A DNA stretch of 7,566 nucleotides from Burkholderiaceae bacterium (GCA_031256125.1 JAIRRE010000153.1:1-7566), one strand, 5' to 3'. Positions 1 through 7,566 are shown, counted from the stretch's first letter. Notes: generated by a model not told the origin, from the sequence alone. Translations and numbers: made by a program.

Positions 1-151
1 TTTTCTAGGGTTGTGTCATGGCGCCATCCCATCCTTGTTTTTGTGGCTGGCCGTGGCGCACGCGGGAGTTACAGTTTATATTTTCAGTGTCGCGCCAGAA
101 TTTTTCACCCGCGCCCTGGTGTGGCTGGGAATCCGGCGGGAATTAAAATAA
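1..151 (+). CDS. C-terminal end of an integral membrane protein, probably an LplT-like MFS transporter (5' partial)
   Basis: The reading frame that begins with the codon at base 2 is open from the window edge to a TAA at 149-151, giving 49 residues. These include a strongly hydrophobic stretch (IPSLFLWLAVAHAGVTVYIF) followed by SVAPEFFTRALVWLGIRR and a short basic tail ending RRELK. The pattern of a last transmembrane helix, then PEF..R..VW, resembles the end of the MFS domain of lysophospholipid transporters (LplT type). In some proteobacteria that domain is fused to an acyltransferase. Here the protein stops right after this motif, so it would be a stand-alone transporter. Family assignment is from memory of the motif, not from a search. 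The gene runs convergently to dnaJ, with 15 bp between the two stop codons and no visible terminator in the gap. The alternative frame (from base 13, ending at 195) would run into dnaJ and looks like a shadow. Confidence 0.6.
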   Translation, partial: FLGLCHGAIPSLFLWLAVAHAGVTVYIFSVAPEFFTRALVWLGIRRELK

Positions 152-166
152 GTACTGAAATCAGGG

Positions 167-1312
167 TCAGCCATCCATACCAAAAAAGTTTTTGAGTTTG
201 TCGGTCCAGCTTTCGGTATCCGGCGAGTGTTTACCGCCGCCATTTTGAATGGAGAGATCGAATTCTTTGAGTAACTTTTTCTGGTGCTCGGTTAATTTGA
301 CCGGAGTTTCGATGGCGATGTGGCAATACAGGTCGCCGGGGTAACTCGAACGCACGCCCTTGATGCCCTTGCCGCGCAGGCGGAACTGTTTGCCCGCTTG
401 GGTGCCTTCGGGGATTTCGATGGTCGCTTTGCCGCCCAGGGTGGGGACTTCGATTTGGCCGCCCAGCGCGGCGCGGGCGAAGCTGATAGGGGCGACGCAG
501 TGCAAGTCGTCGCCATCGCGCTCGAAAATGGCGTGTTTCTTGACGCGGATTTCGATGTAAAGGTCACCCGGCGGCCCGCCGTTGGTACCCGGTTCGCCGT
601 TGCCGGTCGAGCGGATGCGCATACCCTGATCGATACCGGCGGGGACTTTGATTTCGAGGTCTTTCTGTATCTTGATCTTGCCCACGCCGCGACAGGCGGG
701 GCAGGGTTCAGGGATGATTTTGCCCGCGCCGCGGCAGTGCGGGCAGGTTTGCTGAACGCGGAAAAAACCTTGGCTCATTTGCACCACACCCGCCCCGTGG
801 CAGGCCGGACAGGTGGTGGCTTGGGTGCCGGGCTTGGCGCCGCTGCCGTGGCAAGTGCCGCAATCTTCCCAGCCCGGAATGCGGATCTGCGCGTCTTTGC
901 CGTTGGCTGCTTCTTCGAGCGTGATTTCCATCGCATAGCTCAGGTCCGCGCCGCGATAGCGCTGCCGCCCGCCGCCGCCCGCCCGCGCTCCCCCGCCAAA
1001 CAGATCGCCGAAGATGTCGCCGAAGGCTTCGGCAAAGCCGCCGAACCCTTCCGCCCCTGGGCCGAAACCACCACGCATGTTGGGGTCTACGCCGGCGTGG
1101 CCGTGCTGGTCGTAGGCCGCGCGTTTTTGCGGGTCCGAGAGAATCTCGTAGGACTCTTTGACTTCTTTAAATTTTTCCTCGGCGGTTTTGTCGCCCGGGT
1201 TGCGGTCCGGGTGGTATTTCATGGCCAGCTTGCGGTAGGCCTTTTTGATTTCGTCCTCGGAGGCGTTCCGGGGGACGCCGAGGACTTCGTAAAAATCGCG
1301 CTTGGTTGCCAT
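167..1312 (-). CDS. dnaJ: Chaperone protein DnaJ (Hsp40)
   Basis: Type I J-protein of 381 residues, close to the usual 370-385. It is a cytoplasmic co-chaperone that binds unfolded polypeptides, passes them to DnaK and stimulates DnaK's ATP hydrolysis. In order: J domain (about 1-70) with the HPD motif at 34-36; Gly/Phe-rich linker (about 71-115); zinc-binding domain with four CxxCxGxG repeats starting at Cys151, 168, 190 and 204, all eight Cys intact; C-terminal substrate-binding and dimerisation region with GDLY motifs. I chose the ATG at 1310-1312 because it gives the standard N-terminus [12 protein letters not shown]; the upstream in-frame TTG at 1339 would add nine unconserved residues. 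No strong Shine-Dalgarno precedes the ATG. It is the last gene of the chaperone operon, 93 bp after dnaK, with a terminator-like hairpin between. Identity is certain; the exact start is very likely. Confidence 0.98.
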   Translation of the reverse strand: MATKRDFYEVLGVPRNASEDEIKKAYRKLAMKYHPDRNPGDKTAEEKFKEVKESYEILSDPQKRAAYDQHGHAGVDPNMRGGFGPGAEGFGGFAEAFGDIFGDLFGGGARAGGGGRQRYRGADLSYAMEITLEEAANGKDAQIRIPGWEDCGTCHGSGAKPGTQATTCPACHGAGVVQMSQGFFRVQQTCPHCRGAGKIIPEPCPACRGVGKIKIQKDLEIKVPAGIDQGMRIRSTGNGEPGTNGGPPGDLYIEIRVKKHAIFERDGDDLHCVAPISFARAALGGQIEVPTLGGKATIEIPEGTQAGKQFRLRGKGIKGVRSSYPGDLYCHIAIETPVKLTEHQKKLLKEFDLSIQNGGGKHSPDTESWTDKLKNFFGMDG

Positions 1313-1346
1313 GGGGCTGCTTTGAAAATTGGGCTGCAATCAACGC

Positions 1347-1382
1347 AAAACCGCGCAGCGATGCGGGGGCATCGCTGCGCGG
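1347..1382 (-). terminator. Hairpin plus short T-run between dnaK and dnaJ (attenuator or partial terminator)
   Basis: Bases 1351-1364 and 1369-1382 form a perfect 14-bp GC-rich stem with a four-base loop (CCCC in the transcript). On the minus strand it is followed at once by TTTT (1350-1347) and then GCGTTGATT. This is the form of an intrinsic terminator acting on minus-strand transcription; the other strand has no T-run. Because dnaJ lies only 34 bp further on and belongs to the same operon, it more probably causes partial termination, or protects the 3' end of a grpE-dnaK message, than full termination. The short T-run suggests incomplete efficiency. The structure is directly visible; its effect is inference. 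Confidence 0.75.
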
Positions 1383-1405
1383 CGCTGTCGCAAGATTTTT
1401 ATGAA

Positions 1406-3346
<1,941 letters not shown>

Positions 3347-3355
3347 GTTGTGTTT

Positions 3356-3360
3356 GCTCC
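3356..3360 (-). promoter_or_regulatory. Ribosome binding site of dnaK
   Basis: GGAGC on the minus strand, nine bases before the dnaK ATG. It is the clearest Shine-Dalgarno of the three chaperone genes; grpE and dnaJ have only weak candidates. This supports the chosen start and fits strong translation of DnaK. Confidence 0.7.
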
Positions 3361-3393
3361 GTAAATTCGTAGGGAAAATTGCAATGGATTGGA

Positions 3394-3423
3394 AACTTGA
3401 GGCTGCGCGTGATTTTTCAAGTT
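3394..3423 (-). promoter_or_regulatory. Inverted repeat with sigma-32-like promoter between grpE and dnaK
   Basis: Directly after the grpE stop the minus strand reads CTTGAAA (3421-3415), identical to the sigma-32 -35 consensus. After 12 bases comes CCTCAAGT (3402-3395), matching five of the seven fixed positions of the -10 consensus CCCCATNT. The same stretch holds a perfect 7-bp inverted repeat, AACTTGA (3423-3417) and TCAAGTT (3400-3394), with a 16-base spacer. It could be a secondary heat-shock promoter for dnaKJ, an RNA hairpin in the grpE-dnaK message, or both. The -10 match is imperfect and the spacer is slightly short, so the promoter reading is tentative; the repeat itself is certain. 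Confidence 0.4.
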
Positions 3424-4039
3424 ATGAGTTGAGCGCGGCGGCCACCGTCACCAGCGCCGGACGCAGCACCCGGTCGGCGATCAAATAGCCCTTTTGCAAT
3501 ACGCCGACAATGGTGCCCGGTTCCTGTTCGGCCGGTACCATGCTGATGGCCTGCTGCTGCGCCGGGTCGAATCGGCTGCCCGGCGCGGGCGCGATGGCGA
3601 TGACTTTGTTACGTTCCAGCGCCGCTAAAAGCTGTTTGAGCGTCGCTTCCGACCCGGTGCGCAGTTGCGCCGCCGTCACGTCGTCGACGGCCAGCGCCGC
3701 TTCCAGGCTGTCGAGTACCGGGAGCAGGCTGTCGGCGAACGATTCGACCGCGAACTTGCGATTCTTGGAGATGTCCTCTTCCGCCCGGCGGCGGATGTTC
3801 TGCGCTTCGGCTTGCGCGCGCAGAGCCTGATCGGCCAAGTCCGCCATTTGCGCCTTGAGCGCCGCGATTTCGGCGTGAGCGTTTTCCAGTTGCGCGGCGG
3901 CGTCTGATTGGGCCGCTGCAGCCAAGACTTCGGATGCTTCGGGGCTCATCTGCGCCGGATCATCGGGCGCGGCCTGAAATTGCGCCGGGCGCGGTTGATC
4001 GGGATGGGAATGGGGGGCGTGATGGTGGGGATGGCTCAT
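3422..4039 (-). CDS. grpE: Nucleotide exchange factor GrpE
   Basis: 205 residues, normal for proteobacterial GrpE (about 180-205). A homodimer in the cytoplasm that opens the DnaK nucleotide cleft to release ADP. A disordered N-terminus (about 1-40) leads to a long Ala/Glu-rich coiled coil (about 45-100) with [20 protein letters not shown] at 77-96. A helical region with [13 protein letters not shown] (104-116) follows, and then the beta domain ending [15 protein letters not shown]. Two oddities stand out. The first 12 residues hold six histidines ([13 protein letters not shown]). In the family signature FDPxxHxA the His is Gln (FDPAQQQA, 157-164), while the rest of the signature (GY...D..LR.A.V.V) is intact. 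The ATG at 4037-4039 has no clear Shine-Dalgarno; an internal Met31 would remove the His-rich tail but is not better placed. First gene of the operon, with a sigma-32 promoter 36 bp upstream. Confidence 0.97.
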   Translation of the reverse strand: MSHPHHHAPHSHPDQPRPAQFQAAPDDPAQMSPEASEVLAAAAQSDAAAQLENAHAEIAALKAQMADLADQALRAQAEAQNIRRRAEEDISKNRKFAVESFADSLLPVLDSLEAALAVDDVTAAQLRTGSEATLKQLLAALERNKVIAIAPAPGSRFDPAQQQAISMVPAEQEPGTIVGVLQKGYLIADRVLRPALVTVAAALNS

Positions 4040-4075
4040 GGAAAGTGGTCGAGCGTCAAAAAAATTTCAAATAGC

Positions 4076-4103
4076 AGATGGGGCAGCGGCTGGGCTTTTC
4101 AAG
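4076..4103 (-). promoter_or_regulatory. Sigma-32 (RpoH) heat-shock promoter of grpE-dnaK-dnaJ
   Basis: The minus strand reads CTTGAAA (4103-4097), a 13-base spacer, then CCCCATCT (4083-4076). Both boxes match the enterobacterial sigma-32 consensus (CTTGAAA and CCCCATNT) at every fixed position and the spacing is standard. The start of transcription would fall near 4068-4072, leaving a leader of about 30 bases before the grpE ATG, including a T-rich run. Position directly upstream of the first gene of a heat-shock operon makes this a strong call. It implies the organism has an RpoH. Confidence 0.88.
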
Positions 4104-4107
4104 CCCA
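4091..4107. repeat. 7-bp inverted repeat overlapping the -35 box of the grpE promoter
   Basis: TGGGCTT (4091-4097) and AAGCCCA (4101-4107) are perfect complements around a three-base centre. The repeat contains the whole CTTGAAA -35 element. No T-run follows on either strand, so it does not look like a terminator. It could be an operator over the -35 region or a coincidence driven by the TTGAA core. Confidence 0.5.
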
Positions 4108-4115
4108 ATGGAATG

Positions 4116-4160
4116 TTGAGCATTGAACGCGGGGGCCGTAAGTCAAAGCACTATGCTCAA
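4116..4160. repeat. 8-bp inverted repeat with a 29-base spacer upstream of grpE
   Basis: TTGAGCAT (4116-4123) and ATGCTCAA (4153-4160) are perfect complements separated by 29 bases, placed 13 bp upstream of the sigma-32 -35 box. The right arm overlaps a weak candidate housekeeping promoter on the minus strand: TTGCAT (4179-4174), 18 bases, CATAGT (4155-4150). The layout would suit a paired operator for a dimeric regulator, or a loose stem-loop in a read-through transcript from the regulator gene. Nothing identifies the binding protein. The rest of the gap 4040-4218 shows no gene and no intrinsic terminator for the upstream regulator. Confidence 0.45.
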
Positions 4161-4218
4161 ACTTTGTATCGAAATGCAAAAACTGCGCCGAACAGGTGTT
4201 TTGATATAGGTATTGCGC

Positions 4219-4527
4219 TTACTTTTTTCGGCCCCGCGCCGTTACCCAGCGGCCCGCGAAGGCTTGCAAATCCGATAGGCGCTTGACCAGGTCGGCGCCT
4301 GGCGGCGTCAGGGTATAGCCATCCGGGCCATGCGTGATGAAACCAGCGGCGCGCGATTCCTTCAAGCGTGTGTTGAGCGTATTGGGGGTACTGCCGCCCA
4401 CACTGTCCTGCAATAGACGGAAGGTTTGCGGATGCCCGTCGCGCAGCGCCCACAACACGCGAATCGCATAACGCGCTTCCAGCAAGGCCAGCAACTGATT
4501 GATCGCGGCGTTTTCTTTTGAACTCAT
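4219..4527 (-). CDS. HxlR-like winged helix-turn-helix transcriptional regulator
   Basis: 102-residue protein made almost wholly of one winged-helix domain. The pattern matches the HxlR/MarR-like fold: a first helix and RVLWALRDGHPQTFRLLQDS (23-42), a recognition-helix region SVGGSTPNTLNTRLKESRAAG (start 42), a wing FITHGPDGYTLTPPG (63-77) and a C-terminal dimerisation helix with LQAFAGRW (87-94). LTPxG and the helix before it are typical of HxlR proteins. It has no cysteine at all, so the cysteine-based redox sensing known from some family members (YodB, HypR) is ruled out; no ligand domain is present. The ATG has an excellent AGGAG eight bases upstream. It is read in the same direction as gcvP and grpE, 349 bp from the first and 179 bp from the second. 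The regulated genes are unknown; neighbouring repeats suggest self-control. DNA binding is confident, subfamily fairly so. Confidence 0.85.
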   Translation of the reverse strand: MSSKENAAINQLLALLEARYAIRVLWALRDGHPQTFRLLQDSVGGSTPNTLNTRLKESRAAGFITHGPDGYTLTPPGADLVKRLSDLQAFAGRWVTARGRKK

Positions 4528-4535
4528 GGACGGTT

Positions 4536-4540
4536 CTCCT
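4536..4540 (-). promoter_or_regulatory. Ribosome binding site of the HxlR-like regulator
   Basis: AGGAG on the minus strand, eight bases before the ATG at 4525-4527. It is the strongest Shine-Dalgarno in the window and fixes the start of this short gene against the longer reading of the overlapping frame. Confidence 0.8.
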
Positions 4541-4556
4541 CGGACACGGATATCGC

Positions 4557-4614
4557 GCCCGGCGCCGCAACCCCGCTGGGAACTTGCGCGACCGCGCCAG
4601 CAACCCAGCCGGGC
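4557..4614 (-). other. Structured GC-rich leader upstream of the regulator gene
   Basis: Two nested inverted repeats lie here: GCCCGGC (4557-4563) with GCCGGGC (4608-4614), and GCTGGG (4575-4580) with CCCAGC (4604-4609), with further short pairing inside. They share two bases at 4608-4609, so the arms are nearly compatible as one long stem or could compete. No T-run follows on either strand, so it is not an intrinsic terminator. If transcription starts near 4630, this lies in the 5' leader of the regulator mRNA, ending 16 bases before the Shine-Dalgarno. A role is not shown. Confidence 0.35.
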
Positions 4615-4636
4615 CGCAGCCCCGAACTAGACTCAC

Positions 4637-4679
4637 AATATAGCTCAAATTTTTACAGTGCTACCAGTTCCATAGCTCA
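4637..4679 (-). promoter_or_regulatory. Possible promoter and direct repeats upstream of the regulator gene
   Basis: TATATT on the minus strand (4642-4637) is a five-of-six match to a -10 box, preceded by an A-rich stretch, but no good -35 box lies at 17-18 bases. The octamer ATAGCTCA occurs twice on the plus strand, at 4640-4647 and 4672-4679, 32 bp apart (about three helical turns), and its first six bases recur at 4684-4689. One copy overlaps the possible -10. This is the arrangement expected for an autoregulated promoter, but chance cannot be excluded. Confidence 0.3.
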
Positions 4680-4750
4680 CCGGATAGCTTGGGCGTGGGG
4701 TCGGCGCTACAAATTCTGGGGCAAGGCGGACAAAATGGCGGCAATAAAGG

Positions 4751-4764
4751 GGTAAACGCTTACC
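4751..4764. repeat. 14-bp quasi-palindrome resembling a LacI/GalR-family operator
   Basis: GGTAAACGCTTACC has 5-bp perfect arms (GGTAA and TTACC) around ACGC with a central CG. LacI/GalR-family operators often have this form (a TAA arm, a central CG, a TTA arm). It lies about 110 bp past the gcvP stop and far from any start codon, so a functional role is doubtful. Confidence 0.2.
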
Positions 4765-4876
4765 GGGAATGGCTAGCCCTGCTTGGGCGAACATGACGTT
4801 TCCTGCTTGCCAGCCACTGACAACTTGGCTGTGCAAGCGGCAAGTCGCCCGTGCCTGCCCTTTACTCAGTCCGGCG

Positions 4877-7566
4877 TCAACAGTTGCAAATCAGATGGCG
4901 GTCGCCGTGCACGTTGTCGATACGGGCCACCGGCGGCCAGTATTTGACGCCGCCCACAGGCACCCGTGCCAGCGCCGCGCCGGTTTCGCGCGGATAGGGG
5001 TGCGGCCAATCGGCTCGCAGCAGATGCGCGGCGGTGTGCGGCGCGTTCTTCAGCGGGTTGTCCTCGCGCGGCCACTCGCCGGTTTCCACGCGGCGGATTT
5101 CTTCGCGGATGGCGATCATGGCGTCGCAAAAGCGATCCAGTTCCGCCAGCGGTTCGCTTTCGGTGGGTTCAACCATCAGCGTGCCCGCTACCGGAAAACT
5201 GAGCGTGGGCGCGTGCAGACCGTAGTCGGCCAGGCGCTTGGCGACATCTTCGGCGGTGATCCCGCTGGTTTCCTTGAGGGGCCGCAGATCCAGAATGCAC
5301 TCATGCGCCACGTAGCCGCCCGCGCCGGTATAGAGCGTCGGGTAATGCGGCGCAAGGCGGCGGCTGACGTAATTGGCGGCAAGAATGGCAGCCTCGGTGG
5401 CGCGCGCCAAGCCCGGGGCGCCCATCATGCGGATATACATCCAACTGATCGGCAGCACCGAGGCATTGCCCATCGGCGCGGCGGTTATCGAACCGACATG
5501 CGGTGGGTGGGCGTGGTCGGCTGGCGCGTCTTCGGGTACAGCCTGGCCGGGCAGGTAAGGGCGCAGGTCTTCGGCCACGCACACCGGGCCGATGCCCGGG
5601 CCGCCACCGCCGTGCGGAATGCAAAAAGTCTTGTGCAAATTGATGTGGCTCACGTCTCCGCCGAAATCCCCCGGCGCGGCCAAGCCCGCCAGCGCGTTCA
5701 TGTTCGCGCCATCGACATAAACCTTGCCCCCGTGCTGGTGCACGATGTCGCACAGTTCCTTGATACCGGCCTCGAACACGCCATGCGTGCTGGGGTAAGT
5801 CACCATGATGCAGGCCAGCTTGTCGGCGTGCCGCTGGCACTTGGCGGCAAGGTCGTTCAAGTCGACGTTACCCTGCGCGTCGCATTGGACGGCCACTATT
5901 TCCAGTCCCGCCATCTGGGCGCTGGCCGGGTTGGTACCGTGCGCGCTTTCGGGAATTAGGCAGACGTTGCGCTGGGCTTGCCCGCGCGCCGCATGCCAAG
6001 AGCGGATCGCCAGCAGGCCCGCGTATTCCCCTTGCGAACCGGCATTCGGTTGCAAGCTCACGCCGGCGTAGCCGGTGATGCTGGCCAGCCAGTGCTGTAA
6101 CTGCGCGGTCAGTTCGCCGTACCCCGCCAGTTGCGCCGCCGGAGCGTAGGGGTGCGGGTGCGCAAATTCCGGCCAGGTGATGGGCAGCATTTCGCTGGTC
6201 GCGTTGAGCTTCATGGTGCAACTGCCCAGCGGGATCATGCTGCGGTCCAGCGCCAAGTCTTTATCAGACAACTGCCGGATGTAGCGCAGCATGGCGGTTT
6301 CGCTGTGGTAGGTGTTGAACACCGGCTGCGCCAGGAAAGGCGTTGTGCGCCGCAGCGCGGACGGAATCAGACCGGCGGCGTCGGCGGGCAAACTGGCTTC
6401 CAGCGCGGCGAAATCGAGCTGGGGCTGGTCTGGGCCGAAGATGTACCAGAGCAGTTCTACATCTTGCCGGGTGTGGGTTTCGTCGAGCGAAACGCCCAGC
6501 GTGTGAGCGGAGAGTTTGCGCAGATTGGCGCCGTGGCGGACGGCGCGCTCGGCAATGACGTTGGTTGCCTCGTCGGTGGCGACTGCCAGCGTGTCGAAGA
6601 CGGTCGCGTCGTGCGGCGGGGGAACACTGGTCTGATAGCCCATTTTTGCCAGCCCGGCGTGCAGGATCGCGGTCAGTCGCGCCACGCGGCGAGCGATGGC
6701 GGCCAGACCCTGCGGGCCGTGATAGACCGCGTACAGCCCCGCCATGATGGCCGGCAGCGCCTGCGCGGTACAAATATTGCTGGTGGCTTTTTCGCGCCGG
6801 ATGTGCTGCTCGCGCGTTTGCAGCGCCAGGCGGCAGGCGGGGTGGCCGTGCGCATCCACGCTTACGCCCACCAGCCGTCCTGGCATGGAACGCTTAAAGT
6901 CGTCGCGGCAGGCCATGAAGGCTGCGTGCGGCCCGCCCGCGCCCATCGGCAGCCCGAACCGCTGGCTGTTGCCGATGGCAATGTCCGCGCCCATTGCGCC
7001 GGGCGTTTTCAGCAGCGTGAGCGCCAGCAGATCGGTGGCGACGATAAAAGCGGCCTGTTTGGCATGGGCGGCGGCGGCGGTTTCGCTCCAGTCGGCGATC
7101 CAGCCGCTGCTGGCGGGATATTGCACCAGCGCGGCAAAATAATCGTCGCCCGCCAGCGCCTCACTCCACCTGTCGCCCGGCGGCACCAGCTTGACACGCA
7201 ACCCCAATGGCGCGGCGCGGGTGCGCATCACAGCCAGCGTCTGCGGGTGGATATCAGCCAGCACCAGAATGGCCGCGCCCTTGGCCTTGACGGCGCGGCG
7301 CGCCAGCGTCATCGCCTCGGCGGCGGCGGTTGCTTCGTCAAGCAGCGAAGCATTGGCGACCGGCAGACCGGTCAGATCAGCCACCATCGTCTGGAAATTG
7401 AGCAGCGCCTCCAATCGTCCCTGACTGATTTCGGCCTGATAGGGCGTATAAGCGGTGTACCAAGCCGGATTTTCCAGCACGTTGCGCAGAATCACCGCGG
7501 GCGTGTGGCAGCCGTAATAGCCTTGACCGATGAAACTCTTGAATAGCTTATTTTTGCTGGCAATGG
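4877..7566 (-). CDS. gcvP: Glycine dehydrogenase (decarboxylating), P protein of the glycine cleavage system (5' partial)
   Basis: About 895 residues are visible, open at the right window edge; single-chain P proteins have roughly 950-960, so some 60-70 N-terminal residues are missing. This PLP enzyme decarboxylates glycine and passes the aminomethyl group to the lipoyl arm of GcvH. The visible start reads [20 protein letters not shown], then [20 protein letters not shown], so the GTG at 7493-7495 is an internal Val, not a start. The second half carries [10 protein letters not shown] (near 6205-6235), [14 protein letters not shown] (near 5905-5950) and the PLP lysine in [17 protein letters not shown] (Lys codon 5630-5632). 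Both ancestral halves are present, so this is the fused form rather than the split GcvPA/GcvPB. The C-terminus stops at HLICNC, several residues earlier than most relatives. gcvT and gcvH, usually upstream, would lie outside the window. Confidence 0.97.
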   Translation of the reverse strand, partial: IASKNKLFKSFIGQGYYGCHTPAVILRNVLENPAWYTAYTPYQAEISQGRLEALLNFQTMVADLTGLPVANASLLDEATAAAEAMTLARRAVKAKGAAILVLADIHPQTLAVMRTRAAPLGLRVKLVPPGDRWSEALAGDDYFAALVQYPASSGWIADWSETAAAAHAKQAAFIVATDLLALTLLKTPGAMGADIAIGNSQRFGLPMGAGGPHAAFMACRDDFKRSMPGRLVGVSVDAHGHPACRLALQTREQHIRREKATSNICTAQALPAIMAGLYAVYHGPQGLAAIARRVARLTAILHAGLAKMGYQTSVPPPHDATVFDTLAVATDEATNVIAERAVRHGANLRKLSAHTLGVSLDETHTRQDVELLWYIFGPDQPQLDFAALEASLPADAAGLIPSALRRTTPFLAQPVFNTYHSETAMLRYIRQLSDKDLALDRSMIPLGSCTMKLNATSEMLPITWPEFAHPHPYAPAAQLAGYGELTAQLQHWLASITGYAGVSLQPNAGSQGEYAGLLAIRSWHAARGQAQRNVCLIPESAHGTNPASAQMAGLEIVAVQCDAQGNVDLNDLAAKCQRHADKLACIMVTYPSTHGVFEAGIKELCDIVHQHGGKVYVDGANMNALAGLAAPGDFGGDVSHINLHKTFCIPHGGGGPGIGPVCVAEDLRPYLPGQAVPEDAPADHAHPPHVGSITAAPMGNASVLPISWMYIRMMGAPGLARATEAAILAANYVSRRLAPHYPTLYTGAGGYVAHECILDLRPLKETSGITAEDVAKRLADYGLHAPTLSFPVAGTLMVEPTESEPLAELDRFCDAMIAIREEIRRVETGEWPREDNPLKNAPHTAAHLLRADWPHPYPRETGAALARVPVGGVKYWPPVARIDNVHGDRHLICNC

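Larger units (their letters stand above)
4528..4876. other. Intergenic region between gcvP and the regulator gene
   Basis: 349 bp with no convincing gene. From right to left on the minus strand it holds: the end of the gcvP message, with no intrinsic terminator; an imperfect hairpin (arms 4805-4815 and 4827-4838, GCTTGC-AGCC against GGCT-GCAAGC) without a T-run; a quasi-palindrome at 4751-4764; direct repeats ATAGCTCA near 4640-4679; a GC-rich structured leader (4557-4614); and the AGGAG of the regulator. A 49-codon reading frame (4794-4645, minus) has an AGGA before its ATG but no recognisable protein and codon use unlike the neighbours, so I do not call it. Confidence 0.6.

Noticed and set aside
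13..195. 60-codon plus-strand frame at the left edge
   Set aside because: It overlaps the end of dnaJ and is out of frame with the membrane-protein C-terminus that explains the same bases better.
4040..4218. CIRCE element or hrcA-type control upstream of grpE
   Set aside because: I looked for TTAGCACTC-N9-GAGTGCTAA and found no such pair; the repeats present have other sequences.
4157..4648. 163-codon minus-strand frame overlapping the regulator gene
   Set aside because: Out-of-frame shadow of the HxlR-like gene, which has a clear domain and an AGGAG site; this frame is Arg/Ala-rich without a family pattern.
4645..4794. 49-codon minus-strand frame between gcvP and the regulator, with AGGA before its ATG
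   Set aside because: No recognisable protein and third-base use unlike the neighbouring genes; the Shine-Dalgarno alone is weak evidence.
4805..4838. Hairpin as a terminator for gcvP
   Set aside because: The stem is interrupted and has no T-run on the minus strand, so it does not meet the form of an intrinsic terminator.
7493..7495. GTG as the start codon of gcvP
   Set aside because: The frame stays open upstream to the window edge and encodes conserved GcvP sequence ([11 protein letters not shown]), so this is an internal valine.
4769..7546. Long plus-strand open frames opposite gcvP (4769-5959 and 6131-7546)
   Set aside because: Antisense shadows of a GC-rich gene; Arg/Gly/Ala/His-rich translations without domains.

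Overview
The window looks like ordinary chromosome from a betaproteobacterium, probably Burkholderiales-like. The evidence is the GC-rich coding bias, the residue choices in DnaK (for example [11 protein letters not shown] and [13 protein letters not shown]) and the single-chain GcvP. The genus cannot be named from the sequence alone. No mobile element, CRISPR array, tRNA or rRNA is visible.

Layout, left to right. Bases 1-151 (+ strand) hold the last 49 codons of a membrane protein, probably an LplT-like MFS transporter. It converges on the minus-strand genes with a gap of only 15 bp. Everything else lies on the minus strand, so transcription runs right to left: gcvP (P protein of the glycine cleavage system, 5' end cut by the window edge), a 349-bp intergenic stretch, a small HxlR-like winged-helix regulator, a 179-bp regulatory gap, then grpE, dnaK and dnaJ.

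grpE-dnaK-dnaJ encode one chaperone machine. DnaJ delivers substrates and stimulates ATP hydrolysis by DnaK, DnaK holds the polypeptide, and GrpE releases ADP to reset the cycle. Control is readable in the DNA. A consensus-perfect sigma-32 promoter (CTTGAAA-N13-CCCCATCT) lies just upstream of grpE. A second, weaker sigma-32-like site sits between grpE and dnaK inside an inverted repeat. A 14-bp perfect hairpin followed by four T's lies between dnaK and dnaJ and probably lowers dnaJ expression relative to dnaK. There is no hrcA and no CIRCE element.

The less explained part is the regulator and its surroundings. Several inverted and direct repeats sharing a GCTCA core lie both upstream of the regulator and upstream of grpE, which raises the untested possibility that it controls itself and touches the heat-shock operon. 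I found no convincing novel system: most of the window is conserved housekeeping sequence, and the interest is in the regulatory details.
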